From: Ciborinia camelliae
Taxonomy: Eukaryota; Ascomycota; Leotiomycetes; Helotiales; Sclerotiniaceae
Length of the DNA: 64,000 nt
NCBI GenBank assembly: GCA_025890175.1
Contig: JANPYM010000007.1
Location: forward strand, 2,475,982-2,539,981
Direction: 5' to 3'
In this document: piece by piece, positions 1 through 13,054 of the stretch
Position numbering within the stretch: the stretch's first letter is position 1
Layout of the letters: the number at the start of each line of letters is the position of its first letter
Notes under the pieces: generated by a model
Told to the model about the DNA's origin: nothing
The model's input: the letters and a program-made list of their open reading frames with translations, nothing else
Database searches by the model: none
Made by a program: the position numbers and the translations under genes

Positions 1-405
1 ATTAACAATCAGATTAGATCACGAGTACGGAGAGCTCTACGGATTATTATATATACTATACTATGACACTATGTATGCCAAGGAAGAAAATACAGATTAT
101 CTCGCAAGGTAAATAGAAGGGGTGATTATGTGATTATACATACAAAGCCTATAGGGACCTAGATATATAAGAAAATATCCACAGTATATTTATGACTTTT
201 TGTTTTTCTATCTCTCGTCTGATAGATTATAGACGGAGATGAAAAGAAAAGAAGAGAAACGTGAAGAATAATACAGATACGCCTGGCGACATAACAAACA
301 ATAAACAAACTGTAAGTGCAAACAACCCAAAAATTAAATAACACCATCCATGAATCCATCTCATTTCAACCAAATACGCATCCCATCCAACCCCCATCCA
401 TCCAT
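1..405. other. 3' flank, no gene seen
   Basis: AT-rich DNA downstream of the minus-strand gene that ends at 406. The short open frames here overlap on both strands and show no recognisable protein, so I see nothing coding. Confidence 0.6.
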
Positions 406-3400
406 CTACACATAATCCTCCTGCCAATCCTCCACCTCCTCTTTAACCACCCTCTCAACCTCCTCCTCGCCCACCCCCAACCTCTCCCCAATTCCATACA
501 CCTTAGTAAACCTATCACCCAACGCCTTCATATGAGTAGTTCTCCTTTCAATTTTATCACGCTCTTCCGCCACGAGAGCTCTCTCCTCGGCCACCTGCGC
601 CGGCGTCAACGGCTTCCTCAACTTTTGTTCTTTCCTCTTTTCCAAATCCTCCAGATCCATGATCATATCTTCTAAATGTTGGCCCTTGATCAAGTTCGGC
701 TGGTCATGTTTCTGGTAACTCTGTCCTGCCATGGTGCCCGGCGCATTGCGGATACGCGAGAGGGCGAGCGCGCGTTGGGAAATGTCCGTCATTTTGTTGA
801 GGACGGATCCAGGGGGATAGTTCAATTTGACCGTGAAATCTCGTTGGACTTCTACTTCCGGCTCGCGTTGCGCTTCTCGGAGTCTATCCTCAATGAGGGT
901 ATTGTGCGTGTTTATTCTCGAGATGCGTTCTTGGCGACTGAGCGGAACTGGTTGTTTGGGAATGGCGGTACGCGTTGCGCGGAGAATAAGACGCGTCCAA
1001 TCGACTTTGGGGCTTTGTTTGCTTAGAGGACCAGGTTTTAGATTTTCGTTGCCGTTGACCCAGAGATCGAGTTCGGTGTCTGAGGGGAACTGGCCGGCAA
1101 TGAAGAGGGAACTTTTGAGCGCGTCGAGGGAACTGTGTCGGAGGACCGCGCTGAAGTAATAGACTTCTGTGCCGGTGCGATCGGTTCTGCCAGGCGGGGG
1201 TTTAGGTCGACCGGCTATGCCGACTTTGACGGTCTTTTCTTCTTCTCTGAAACGATTGACGCGGGCGATTAGACCGGAGATGGATCCCCATTGTGGAATT
1301 CCTTTGTCGCGGCACCAGGATCTTAAATCATCTTCCGACCATTGAGATGGGTCTGGGGCTAGGGCGTGTAGAGGGTCTAGTTGATCCTTCTGAGACGAGG
1401 AATCACCGGTTCGTTCCAAGGCGTTAGCCATTGCATTTGTAAAATATTCTTTGCATATCTTCTTCTTGCGAGTGATATTTTGCTCATCATTTCTACCCAC
1501 CTGTTTCATCAAGTTGTCGATATCTTCATCCAGAAAGAAATCTATAAGGCTCAAGATCTGTTGTGCTATCAATACCTCAGCTTTTGCACCCTCTTTGGAA
1601 ATTTCGCTCCAAAGGGTCTCGAGGAGATGATACTGTATTTTCCGCATAACTTGATATCCGGCTTCCGTGCCGTTGTCGAGTTTTGCTTGTTGTGCTGCTG
1701 CGGTCCGGGGTAGTTCTGGCAATAAAAGCCCATTTTCCGAACAATAATACCACGCTTGAATTCTTGTCCAATGGCCAACCTCATTTGCCGTTGCTTGGCT
1801 AAGTCGTTTGATAACCTTTTCACGAAGCGTAGCATTCGCATCTACCCTGCCTGCTTCAACGATCGTTCTCAAACGCTTGCTTGGCCCATGAATAAACAAG
1901 GAATCGCTCGAGGCCCCGCGCTTTCCTGATCTTCGGCCCGGCCCTGCGAACATCTCGGCGGCTTCTGCTTTCTTTTCGGCGTCTATTTCGTCCCCAACTT
2001 CTCTTCGAGCTTGTTCCACCAATTCTTCTGGCGGAATAAGTTCCGTCGACCTAGGCTGGAAATCAGCTGTCGGACGATAGCGGACTTCAATTCGTGTGAC
2101 GACTTCGGAATAATCGTCTTCGATGAATCCTATATCCTCATCAAGCATTCCATCGTCGTGCGTCTCGACGCTAAGAGCAATAATCGTTCTATCATCGTGC
2201 CCTGGAAGGACCACTTTATCTTCAGGAGGGGTGGGTTCGCTTGACAGTTGATCAATATCATCCTCATCATAGTCGTCCTCGTCATCATGCAGAGCAAATG
2301 AAAAATTTTGCCCATCGAGTTTCATTTGCGAGACAGCTTGAGCATATGAAATTCCTTCCTCGACAGGCTGACCCGAAGAAAACTTAATGATTCTATAGTT
2401 ACCTTTCCACCTAGGACGTTTCGCAAGTGGTTCCATCCACCAGTTGGCTTTCACAGCTGTAGCAGCCCCAAGTTTATCCACGGTATCCAAGTTCAACGAC
2501 ATTCTGAGGAAAGCAGCAAGTCGTTGAAGGGGAACACCACGTTTATGAGCTTCCCACCAACCCTGCTGAAACTTGGTTGACAAATACTGGACAGGAATTG
2601 CATTAAGCTTCTCATATAATGGCCGTTTGTGTTCTTTGTCCTTTGGATCCAATATTTCGTCGATCTTATGTAGTGGCTCCCAATACAATGACCATCCTAG
2701 ACTACCAAATTGGGCATCTTTTTTATGCGACTCGCAGAATTGAGGATGAACGCCATTGAAAATCCAGCAGATGAAGGACCTTCCTAATTCGCGATCGGCA
2801 TCATTGCCAATATAGGGCTCTTCACCAAATTCACCCTGTCCACCAGTGTTGAACGACCGGTAATCCTGATGAAATATTGCATGCCCGAGTTCGTGAACCA
2901 TAGTGATTGCAGCCATAAATTGTGCTTTGAGACGAATTTCAGAATCAACTGGTTGGGTGCGCATTGGGACTAGGAATAAATCCATGAGTGCAATGACAAG
3001 TGGTCGTCGTACCTGACCCGCTTGACCCGCTTGCAAATCCGATTCCCTAACCTCATTCTGATCGAGGACGTGGAAGTCTGCTCCTTTATCGTCTACCAAC
3101 CTCGTGATACCATTCCAACGATACTCGGCATGCATTCTTTCATTCAATCTCCACTTGATCGATTTTGCCATCGCCTGGAGCTCCATTGCTGCTACCTGAA
3201 GGTCCTTGAGTAAGACTTTCTTTCTCAATGGAATTACCTGTGGACATCTACTGCGCCCACTATGTTCGGCGTGCGATACATCTTGCGGCGAGTTAAAGAT
3301 CCTGCTGCTTGGTAAAAAACTTGCAATATATGGCATCCCAACCTCTAACAGCCGCGTCGCAAGTCGCATGCTGGGGAGTAAGAGAGTATAGTCATCGTCG

Positions 3401-3621
3401 GCGATCTCCCATCTGTCGCGTGTAAAAAGTGGATGCACAGGACCAGTTAAATTTGGAGGTGGTACTCGGCCAATCACTACATTCATCAGTTTGTTTGAAC
3501 AATGTAATCAAGAAAGACCCTTACACATAGCGCCCCCAATTGCAAGACTTGTAGTATTCCATGGCTTTGACACGGGAGGCACCTCCGTATCTTCGGGTCT
3601 ATCTGGTTCCACGGCAGCCAT
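406..3621 (-). CDS. large HExxH-motif protein of unknown function (two exons)
   Basis: Exons are 3525-3621 and 406-3476, joined across a 48-bp intron (GTAAGG..TGTAG, 3477-3524), giving 1055 residues. I chose the upstream ATG at 3621 because the 97-nt first exon splices in frame (phase 1) and adds 32 residues; the longest unspliced frame starts inside the intron. HELGH lies at about residues 227-231, the zinc-binding signature of many metallopeptidases, followed by an acidic, NDADRELG-containing stretch. A WSEDDLRSWC segment near residue 745 resembles a SAP-type DNA-binding helix. The C-terminus (last ~100 residues) is highly charged and probably coiled coil. I do not recognise the family. Peptidase activity is possible but unproven: the third zinc ligand and the fold cannot be judged by eye. 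It stands alone, divergent from the transporter at 5720. Confidence 0.8.
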
Positions 3622-5719
3622 AATGTCGATGCAAAAAATGGATTTCTAGGGTAAACTCTTCACATCACTAGAATTGTGATGATAGTTATGGATTCGAGGC
3701 TTAAAAGTATTAGATGTAGGGCAATATTGCTAACATTCCTCAAACAAAACAAGTGCATCAAATACTAAGAATGTAGACATGATTGAGGATAAAAGAATAC
3801 TGGATTTCCATTGTTCTTCTCAAGGATTACAAGATTCTTTCATTTTTGGATTTCCTTTAAACGTTTCTCGAAACTCTCTTTGATAATGCGAGTATAATAA
3901 ACGTTTTCGTACATTTCAACGAGTACTCTTCCCATTCGAAATAAAACTCGAAACTCGATCCTTGGACATGTGGAGAGTGAAGAAAGACCATTGCCCAATG
4001 ACCAATGACGAAACTCTCTTGTGTTTTAGTGATACGAAATTGAGGAAATGTGGCATTCGGACGACGATAGCAAATTTAAATAAAAGAGTGTTGGTACTGT
4101 ATCTCTCATTTCAGATAGATCCTGACTCTTGAAGAGATTATGTATTGAGCACACTTGATGCTAATTTCTCAGTCTCACCTGTCGCTGTCGCTGTCGTCAA
4201 AATCCATTGATCTATTGTATTTCATCGATGTCGAATTACATCAAAGGAATACTTGAATATCGCCGTCGCTCATCTAAGTCATCAAGAAGATTGAGATGGA
4301 ATAATCGGTTGGGTTGTTTGACAAGTGCAAGTGCAAGTCAAGACAACCTCGAATCATAATAGTATATGAGAATTTTAAGCCTGTTGAACTGTGTGTGTGG
4401 ATCCAATTTGCAGGTGTTTATGTAAGCAATGCCTCACGCTAGACCTTCGACCTCCTGCTCACCGGGGCAGGTAGGTTTGATTCGGAGATACTTCCTAAAA
4501 AGTACGAGCACTGAGTGTGAACTGGTACGCATAATTACTTCATAAATATACATAAAAACGTAACATATGTATAAAAAATAAATAACCCTTTTTTTTCATT
4601 TCTTTCCTAACTTAGTTTTTAAGTTTTAAGTTCAGGTGGACCGTGGTGTATTTTTACCTACTAGGTTATACTAGTCACTAGTCCCTGCTTTGACAGGGCT
4701 TTGAACTCAGAACTCTGAACTCACCACTCAGAATCCACCCGGGTATGAAGTATCTTGCATCCATCAATCCATCCATCCAGATTCCACAGTCCACAATCCA
4801 CAGGTCCTGTCCACCGAATCCATCATTCATAGTATCATACCACGATACACCGGTACCTACTCCGTGCTCTCCATTATTATTATGTCCGAAGTTCGATGTT
4901 CGAACCAGTCAACGGCCAATCGATGATAGACGTTGAATAATCTTTGATACAGTCCTTACTTAAAAAGAAAGAGGCAAGAGGCAAGACTCGAGACTCGAGA
5001 CAACCAACCCAACCCAACCCAACCGAACCCAACCCTACCCTACCCTACCCTTTCCTTCCTTTTTAGCCATGGCAACAACTATCCAAGCCTTCAGAATCTG
5101 GGCATCAGAGTCAGACCACACACACGGTGACACTGACATCCAACCCAACAATCATACCTACAGTACCTTACCTCCCTAGGAGGCAAACGGAAGGAACTTA
5201 GAACACGGCCTTGGGGCATGGGGCCTGGGGCCTGGACACAAGTCAACAAGTTAAACTTCCTCCAAAAGGGAACGAAGAGTGAAACCGCGAACCTTCAGAT
5301 CGAAGATCAAGGTAGGATTGAAATTTGAGTGAGGATTGCGTATGAAGAGCCCTGCATAGAAAACCATTTCTTATCCGCAAATTTTTCATGGTAGTAGTCG
5401 GTCGTTCTTCTTTTGCATGCTGCATCCATCTCTTCAATTTTTTATTTACTACTCCCGGTACTGTACCCGTACTGTACCCTTTACTACCCTTTGTATTATT
5501 GGACGGAGCCTTCACCGATCATCAGTTTCCCCATGTCCCACATTTTTGTCTTATACCGCTGATCGATTGACGTTTGCCCATACGTTTGTATTTTGTACAT
5601 ACATACATACACCAAATGCATAATTGCTGATGATAATTAATCATTCCCCAGCCCCCGCAGAGTCTTTACTAGAAGCTCTTCAATTATTAATCTTCACTTG
5701 AATATCTTATTGGACCTCA
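3622..5719. other. divergent intergenic region
   Basis: About 2.1 kb between two divergently transcribed genes. It contains a short pentamer-rich tract near 5000-5055 (CAACC units passing into CCTAC units) and pyrimidine-rich stretches upstream of 5720. Presumably it holds both promoters. No protein-coding segment was recognised. Confidence 0.6.
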
Positions 5720-7870
5720 ATGATGACTTCGCATCAGGATCTCGAGAAAGGAACAATTTTAGAGGATGAACATGCACAGGGACTTGAAAAGGAACACGAA
5801 GAAGAACGAGAAATCGAAACCAAAACAGAATCAACCGTATGCCAATCCGATACTTCGATAAATCCTTCACATGAGAATGATGCTTCTTCAAATGCCTCAA
5901 TCGAATACGACTCGAATCATGAAGAAATCGAAGCAGAGACCCAAGATCACATGGATGATCTCTCAAGACAAAAGGTTCGAAATCACCCCTCATTTTCGCG
6001 CATCATCGACCTACCTACTAACAGCCCTTTTTCATCCAGACAGCCACTGAACCTATAAAACCCGGACCGTCTGCTCGTCGCGCACATCCAAATTCACAAT
6101 CCAACGATATCACCCGAACAAGTACGAAATCCTCTGGCGGCTCTAGACTCTCCCGCATAACCCATCGAACGAGCACTCCCCGCGCCAAACTCCCACCCGG
6201 ACCACTTCCCGTCTCCAATCTCGCAATTGGCATTGTAGGATGGGACAGCCAGACAGATCCCGAGATGCCTATGAACTTCCCGGAACCCAAAAAATGGGTG
6301 TTGACGGGATTACTAGCTAGTATTACGTTTATATCTCCGCTCGCTTCCAGTATGTTTGCGCCCGGTGTAACATTCGCGGATGAGGACTTCGGCAATAAGA
6401 GTTTAATATTGAGTTCGTTCACGGTGAGCATCTTTGTATTAGGGTATGTCGTTGGGCCATTGATACTTGCGCCATTATCAGAGATATATGGGAGGAGATA
6501 CGTTCTTACTGGCGGTAATATAATATTTTGCTTGTGGCAAATTGGTTGCGCATTGGCGCCTAGCTTGGAGACATTGATCGGATTCCGTTTTCTGGCGGGA
6601 TTAGGTGGTTCGGGCTGTTTGACTGTTGGTGCTGGTATGATTGCGGATCTATTTCATGCGGATAGGAGAGGATTAGCTACTTCGCTCTTCAGTTTGGGGC
6701 CTCTGTTTGGCCCTGTTATTGGTCCAATCGCTGGAGGTATTTTTTATTCTTTCCTTTTTTACCCCCAAAACTCATTTGACTCAATCTAATAATGTGCTAG
6801 GTTTTGTAGCGCAAAGAATTGGTTGGCGTTGGGTTTTCTGGATCCTTTTCATTGCCGGCACTCTCATAACAATTGGCATCGAAATCTTGAATGTAGAAAC
6901 CAATCCACGACTACTCATAAAACGCAAAGTTGCGCGTCTGTCTAAAGAACTCAATCGATCAGATCTACGCAGCGTTTACGACCCGAGCAACTCAGCACAT
7001 CACTCAAAATCTTCAGTTCTAGCGAACGCAATGATTCGACCTCTCAAAATGTTAATGTTTAGTCCTATTGTATTTAGTTTGAGTTTGTATATGGCTGTGG
7101 TTTATGGGCTTTTGTATTTACTATTCACTACTATTACTACGGTTTTTACCACCAAGTATCATTGGGCACCAGAATTGTGTGGATTAGCCGTATGTTTTTG
7201 TTTTCTTCCCTCCAAATCTCCCTTCATTTTCTAAGTTCGCAGTTTTTGTCACTCTCAAACTAAACCTTCAATTAGTATATCGGTCTAGGCCTAGGTTTCT
7301 TCCTCGGTCTCATAGTAGTCGCCCGCATATCCGATGTAACTGTGGTCCGTATGACTAAAGCGAATAATGGTGTTTTCGAACCTGAAATGAGGTTGCCAGC
7401 TTGTATATTCTTTGCATGTTTTATACCTATTAGTTTCTTCTGGTATGGTTGGAGTATTCAAGGAGATGTTCATGTGAGTATCTATCTCTCTATCCCCTTT
7501 TCCCAGTTTCCACCCGGCCCACCGGAAATAGAAACACCCAAGAAAAACTAACACATCCCTCCAGTGGATCGTCCCCATAATTGGCCTCGTCCCCTTCGGT
7601 TTCGGCATGATGGGCATCTTCATCCCAATCCAAACATACGTCATCGATTCCTTCCCCTCCTTCGCAGCATCAGGTATAGCGGCTCTTACAGTATGCCGCA
7701 GTCTGTTTGGAGCATTCCTGCCATTAGCAGGTCCCGCGATGTATCAAGCGTTGGGATACGGGTGGGGAAATAGTGCGTTGGGGTTTATTGCTCTAGCGCT
7801 GATTCCGGCGCCGATGGTGATTTATAAGTTTGGGGGGAGAATGAGGAAGAGATTTCCTGTCAAGCTTTAA
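5720..7870 (+). CDS. MFS transporter, DHA1 drug:H+ antiporter type (five exons)
   Basis: Exons 5720-5974, 6040-6736, 6801-7189, 7276-7473 and 7565-7870 join in frame to 614 residues. After an acidic cytosolic N-terminus (~140 residues) the sequence has the family features: a WDSQTDPEMPMNFP lead-in, a first membrane segment ITFISPLASSMFAPG, the signature YVVGPLILAPLSEIYGRR (segment 2 into motif A) and a motif C-like GPVIGPIAGG. About 12 membrane segments are expected. The family exports drugs, polyamines or toxic metabolites across the plasma membrane in exchange for protons; the substrate cannot be read from sequence. The first intron uses a weak GTTCGA donor but a perfect TACTAAC branch site at 6016-6022. 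A stronger GTATGC donor at 5837 is also in phase and would remove 46 residues of the acidic tail, so the N-terminal structure is uncertain. Confidence 0.88.
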
Positions 7871-10800
7871 CTTTGAGGGAATTATATGGGTGGAAGAGAA
7901 GTATATAAAAGATATCGGGAGAGTTTCATGTATATGTTTTTGTGTGTTTGAAAGCACACTGATATACATGCATACCTACCGAGGAAATAAAGTCTCAAGG
8001 ATGGAGATGATGAATCATGAGATGAGGCAACAATAACAACAACAAGAAGAAGAGGAGGAGGAGGAGGAGGAAGAAGAAGACATAATCGAAAATTAGCGAG
8101 CATGGGCGATGGAGTTATGATTTCATTGATTTCATTGTTTGGGTGGGTATTATATATATAATTTGGTATTCATTGCTCGCTTAGCATTGGATTGGATTGG
8201 GTTGGGTCAGTTTGGTTGTTGGCGTTGGTGTTGGTATGATTGGAAAGATATGATATGATATGACATGAGATGACTTTGGATGGCTAAGAGAGAGAGAGCA
8301 AGCTTGAGCTTGAGTTTGATTCAACCCGAATAAAAATAACATTTGTTATGGTTGAATTGGATTGCATTGGATTCTTATGGATTCTTATGGATTCTTAGGT
8401 ATATTGTTGAGAATCCGGATTCGGGCCGGGGATGAGGAAATCTTTATAGATACCTACCTACTAGTAGAATTATCGATAGGATAGTGTAGATGAATCAATC
8501 GAGATATTATTATGACTATTGTTATTATATTGGTTCTGGTGTAGATGGTGTTGTTATAAATGCTCTCATATCCACGAGCTAGCTTATTAGTATACCAATT
8601 GATTAGTCATCACGATCCCCTATATAGAATCTCTGGACTCCATACCTAGAACTTAGATCCTTAAGTTAGTCACGATAATACTAGATGTTTATACCCCCAG
8701 TTTCACAGATAATATCAAATTTAATTAAATAAAATTAAATAAAATAGCTAGCCATAGATATCCATCGAACAAATCCAGACTCCTTCTCTCTAACTAGATA
8801 GTTTTAAAAAATGCCAACTTTAGAGAGCGGAATTCAACGCTCTTTCAAACCTGATTGTGGGGGTTTAAAAATCATGTTTACTTTTGAGAGATCTTGTTTT
8901 GGATTTTTACTTTTTACTGCAAAATTCTGGGGGGATCGGATTGAGATAGAGATAGAGAGTGAGATTGAGAGTGAGATTGAGATGACAGATCTCCCAAGTA
9001 TCTCAGATTCCGTTTACTGGAAAAGTAAAGCAAGACTAGAGTAGAGGATTTATAGAGAAGGAATATTGAGAGATGTTCGCTAGTCTCGATGATAAATGAG
9101 ATGAGGCGAGGTGAAGATTGAATATGGATAGTAGAAAGGTGGATTGGGAGAGAGGTTTTTTTTTTTTTTGGGTGAATTCATATATATATATATATATGCA
9201 CCCTTGATTAACATCATCAACTGGGACGGGATATTTTAACCCTTTTTGAAAATCTCGGATCTCCAGCTATTGAGCGACCCGACTCTCCTATTCACTCCAT
9301 CCATAGTTGCGAGCGACCCCGGAGCTACATAGGTACAGCGCAGAAGTAAACACAGAACACATCCAAGTCCGTCTCACCTCACCACTGGGAGAATATTTTA
9401 GGCCGAGATCATTATATCCAGATGAACATCAATCAGGTCACATTCATTCCTTGTGTTCTTATTCCCATGATCTGCAACCGCGATGATTTCGTAACGGGCA
9501 TTTTACAACCCAGCCGAGATTATCGTAGATTCGCCTCCCATAGCGAAGATCGGACTCTTTCTGTTTGGTAGCACGTCAGATGACCTTACCGAGAGCGATC
9601 GCCATCACCGTAACGCCCACGCCGTATCACAACATGACATTGACAGAATACCGAGATCTTCAGTGCATAGAACCAGGTGGTGAAATACCAAGCAGTGGAA
9701 CTGTAGACTCGTGATGATGATAATGTATTTTGGGATGGCGATGTTTTGGATGTTGTCGGGAGGGACCAATTCTAACATCACGGAAGAAAGAGGCGCGGTT
9801 GAAGACGGGTTGAGTGTGTGATCCTTTGGAATTTTTGCTTTGCATTGCCATATTGGGAAAAAGAATACGAGAGATGAACTGCCATCTTTTGAAGACATGA
9901 AGCTTTTTGAACATGTAAAATGCGAAGGCGAGAATACGTACATGTTACTCGGGATTGAGGTATATCAGTTTGTATCCAAGTTGTCGGGTTTCAAGTAGAA
10001 CACAGTTTTTCCCATGTACATTCAATTTAATGAAAACTTGTTGATAAGTTCTTGAAGTGTTGTAAACTATCATGAGACATGGAAAGTAATTTAGATCTTA
10101 CTGGTACTTCAAGCTTGCCAGGGACAGGCATAGCTGAGACCCTGGGTAATGAATCGAGCTGCGAATGCCATGCAGCCATACTTGCATTGGGATCGTCTCG
10201 ATTTTAAATCTTGGTCAAGGCCTGATCTCTCGTGATCTCAAAGGTCCAATCATAAGCAATGAATATGAATTGGCATCGATACCATATTGAAAGCTCCGAC
10301 ACTGGAACTATCCAAAACCCAGTGATCTTCCACCACCGAAGGTCAATATGGAATGGTAACAGTTGCACATATTACACAAACCGATAACCAGCATCCATGA
10401 TTGAAGAATATGCAAGCAGATAGAGAAAATAGTGACAGGATCACAAGAACTTTATAGAAATAAAGGCTGAAGAAAAGATGATAGAAATAGATTCGGAACT
10501 TACTTGGTGGACGGCATATGAATTATCCAAAGTATTGATCGATATGCGAGTATGAGCTGTCATTCTCTCGGTCCACATCCCCCATCCCCATGTTCTTCAT
10601 AATTCTCGAATGCTCGATCAATGCTTGCCGCGTGGAGATTTCGGTATGGGAGTATCAAATTGTCAATGTATTGAATATGCTACCGAACATTCTAGTAAGC
10701 CAGAGCATGGCCAGTGTTCATGGTAAAGATTTTCCTTTCCGGTTATACGGCGGGTATTTATTTATTCTCATGGGTGGGCTGTACACTGTACTACTTTGTA

Positions 10801-13054
10801 TAGGTCGATCTCGAATCATTCTCATTCTGATCTATTGGAAGAACAGGTGGGCATATTGGGAAGTGAAAAGATTTGGCGGCCATGTATCGGTAGTACGAAA
10901 GCATTCATATCCTCACTTACATACATGAATGCACCAGGCGGGAGTATAGATTCGTATCGTCATGAATGCATTCGTGCGGTGTCACCAAGTCTATTACTTA
11001 TTGCCCATGAAAGCCTTTGTTTTTCCCACCAGCTGAACTATGGGGCTTAAGGTATGGAGAAAGAAATCCGGACAGAGGTGCAAGCACATATAAGGTAAGA
11101 TTTGCAAATTGCCGTATTGTCAGGAAAACCCGTTAGTCAAAGAAATTGCAAAAGTACTGTGACTGTGTAACTCAGTTGTACGGTACATGTACCAACCAGT
11201 AGTTGTTCTGTGACTTGAGAGAATTTTGACTTCACATTTGGGAATCTGTGGTGTCGCGGTGAGAAAAATGATATTGGAAAAGAGGTAAGGTTACCTAGTA
11301 AATTTTCGGGTCGCAATATCGAGAAGGTTCCTTACTAAGACAAAAGAAGAAGAAAACATGCTATGAATGGAAGTATTTAGTTAAGTAAGGGGGGTGTCAG
11401 AATAATATCCTTACAGAAAGTACCATTTAATGATCTGTGCGTTGCATCAATGCGATGCGCGTGCTGAATGGACAATTGGACATCGAACCCTGCAAAAAGC
11501 GGTTTCGGAATCATCCATTGGATGGATGTCTTAGATTGGCCCCCGTTAGATTTATACGGCACACACCGTTCTCGGTAACCCCCTTCCGAGTCCCAGCCCC
11601 GCCTTCAGTCAAAACAACTTCAACGTTTTAGACCTCACATGAAAACATGCTCTCCAGTGAGTTGATTAGGACGACTTCGATTGTATATATTCGCCATGAC
11701 GGTTGAATTCAGTATGATTGGAATCTGGATGATATAGATGTGAGAAGTATGGTAAAGAAGAAGATTAAAGATACCCAAAGTATTACAACTAATCATGACC
11801 TCAACATTCTCATTCGATAGATCGGTAACCATAATCACCATAACGATAGCCATATAACCTTGGGGTAACATTGAGTTGAAATTGGACTACGGCTCATTTT
11901 CCCATGCATGCTTGAGAGTTGAAAGGCTCGTACTGTACCTAGATCAAAGAATGCCTATCTTTCGTATCACAAGGTCATGGCCAAAGCTGTGCTCTAATGC
12001 TCCTCCTTCCTGTATGTACTAGAATTGAAAGAATATGGTAATTTGGTATCGCATCTTATGCAGGCAGGCTACCAAGTACTAGGTAGCTGTTTAATATTTC
12101 GAAGGATGAGCGTTCAATTGCTTAATCTCATTCACCTCGATTCATCCAATAAATAAAACGAATGAGTCTAGACGAAAGTCCAAAATCCCATAAATCCTTG
12201 TCTGCATAATGTTACGACTACGGAGTATTGATAAATCGGCTAATATACTACTCCGCACTAGCAATAGATAATATCAATACCTAATATCAACTAGTTGGTC
12301 GGTTAGCAACCTATTATGCCTTAGCGGCATACATATATAAATTATATCTAATTATAGGCTGATTGTTTAGATCTTTATTTTGGTTCATCGATCTATAAAG
12401 AAAATCTAGGGCCGCGGGATTTAATATCCGAAAAGCGAAGAAAGAGAGTTGGCGACAAGAACAATAAAACCAATTCAATTACTTTTCACAACATCACCAT
12501 CACCCCACCGTAAAATCAAGGAAATCCGATACAATACGACCCGAACGCTCCCAGAATTTGAGGACAAGGATAAGCGAGATATATTATATTATCTCTGCAT
12601 GCACAGCGGTAAGGTACCAGGCCAGGTAGGTAACCTATGGGAGAAAAAAGATGTTTCTGCATGTGCCCAGCTGTGGTTCTGAAAAGAAGGCCCAGTGCGG
12701 AAGTTCGTGCGCAAACAGAAGGGAAGTTCGACATATAGAGTGAATACTTTCTTCCCCTTCCATATTCACTTGGCTTTTCAATCCCATTTATTCCATCTCT
12801 GAAGCTAGGCGGAGATATCTAATTTTCCGTTTCCGCAAACCTAAACACACTTCCCTTTTCCTAGATCCTACCTTAACAATCCAATATATTCTTCCTGCTG
12901 CGTCTTGCTTCCTATACTCCCTCACATCTTCTCACTCTCTCTTCCTATCCGTCTCTTAAGACGTTGATAGGAAACTTTCTACGATTTTCAGATTGGACTC
13001 CTTTCTGTATTGTAAATCTTCATATTGAGAAGAGTCATATCTGGCTCACGAGCA
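7871..13054. other. long intergenic region, no confident gene
   Basis: Over 5 kb without a supportable gene. It has purine repeats (8040-8075), TATA microsatellite (9180-9196) and many short open frames. On the minus strand two pieces look mildly coding: about 10505-10570, ending at a good GTAAGT donor, and about 10105-10190. I could not join them into a gene or recognise a family. The last few hundred bases are pyrimidine-rich leader of the gene at 13055. Confidence 0.5.
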
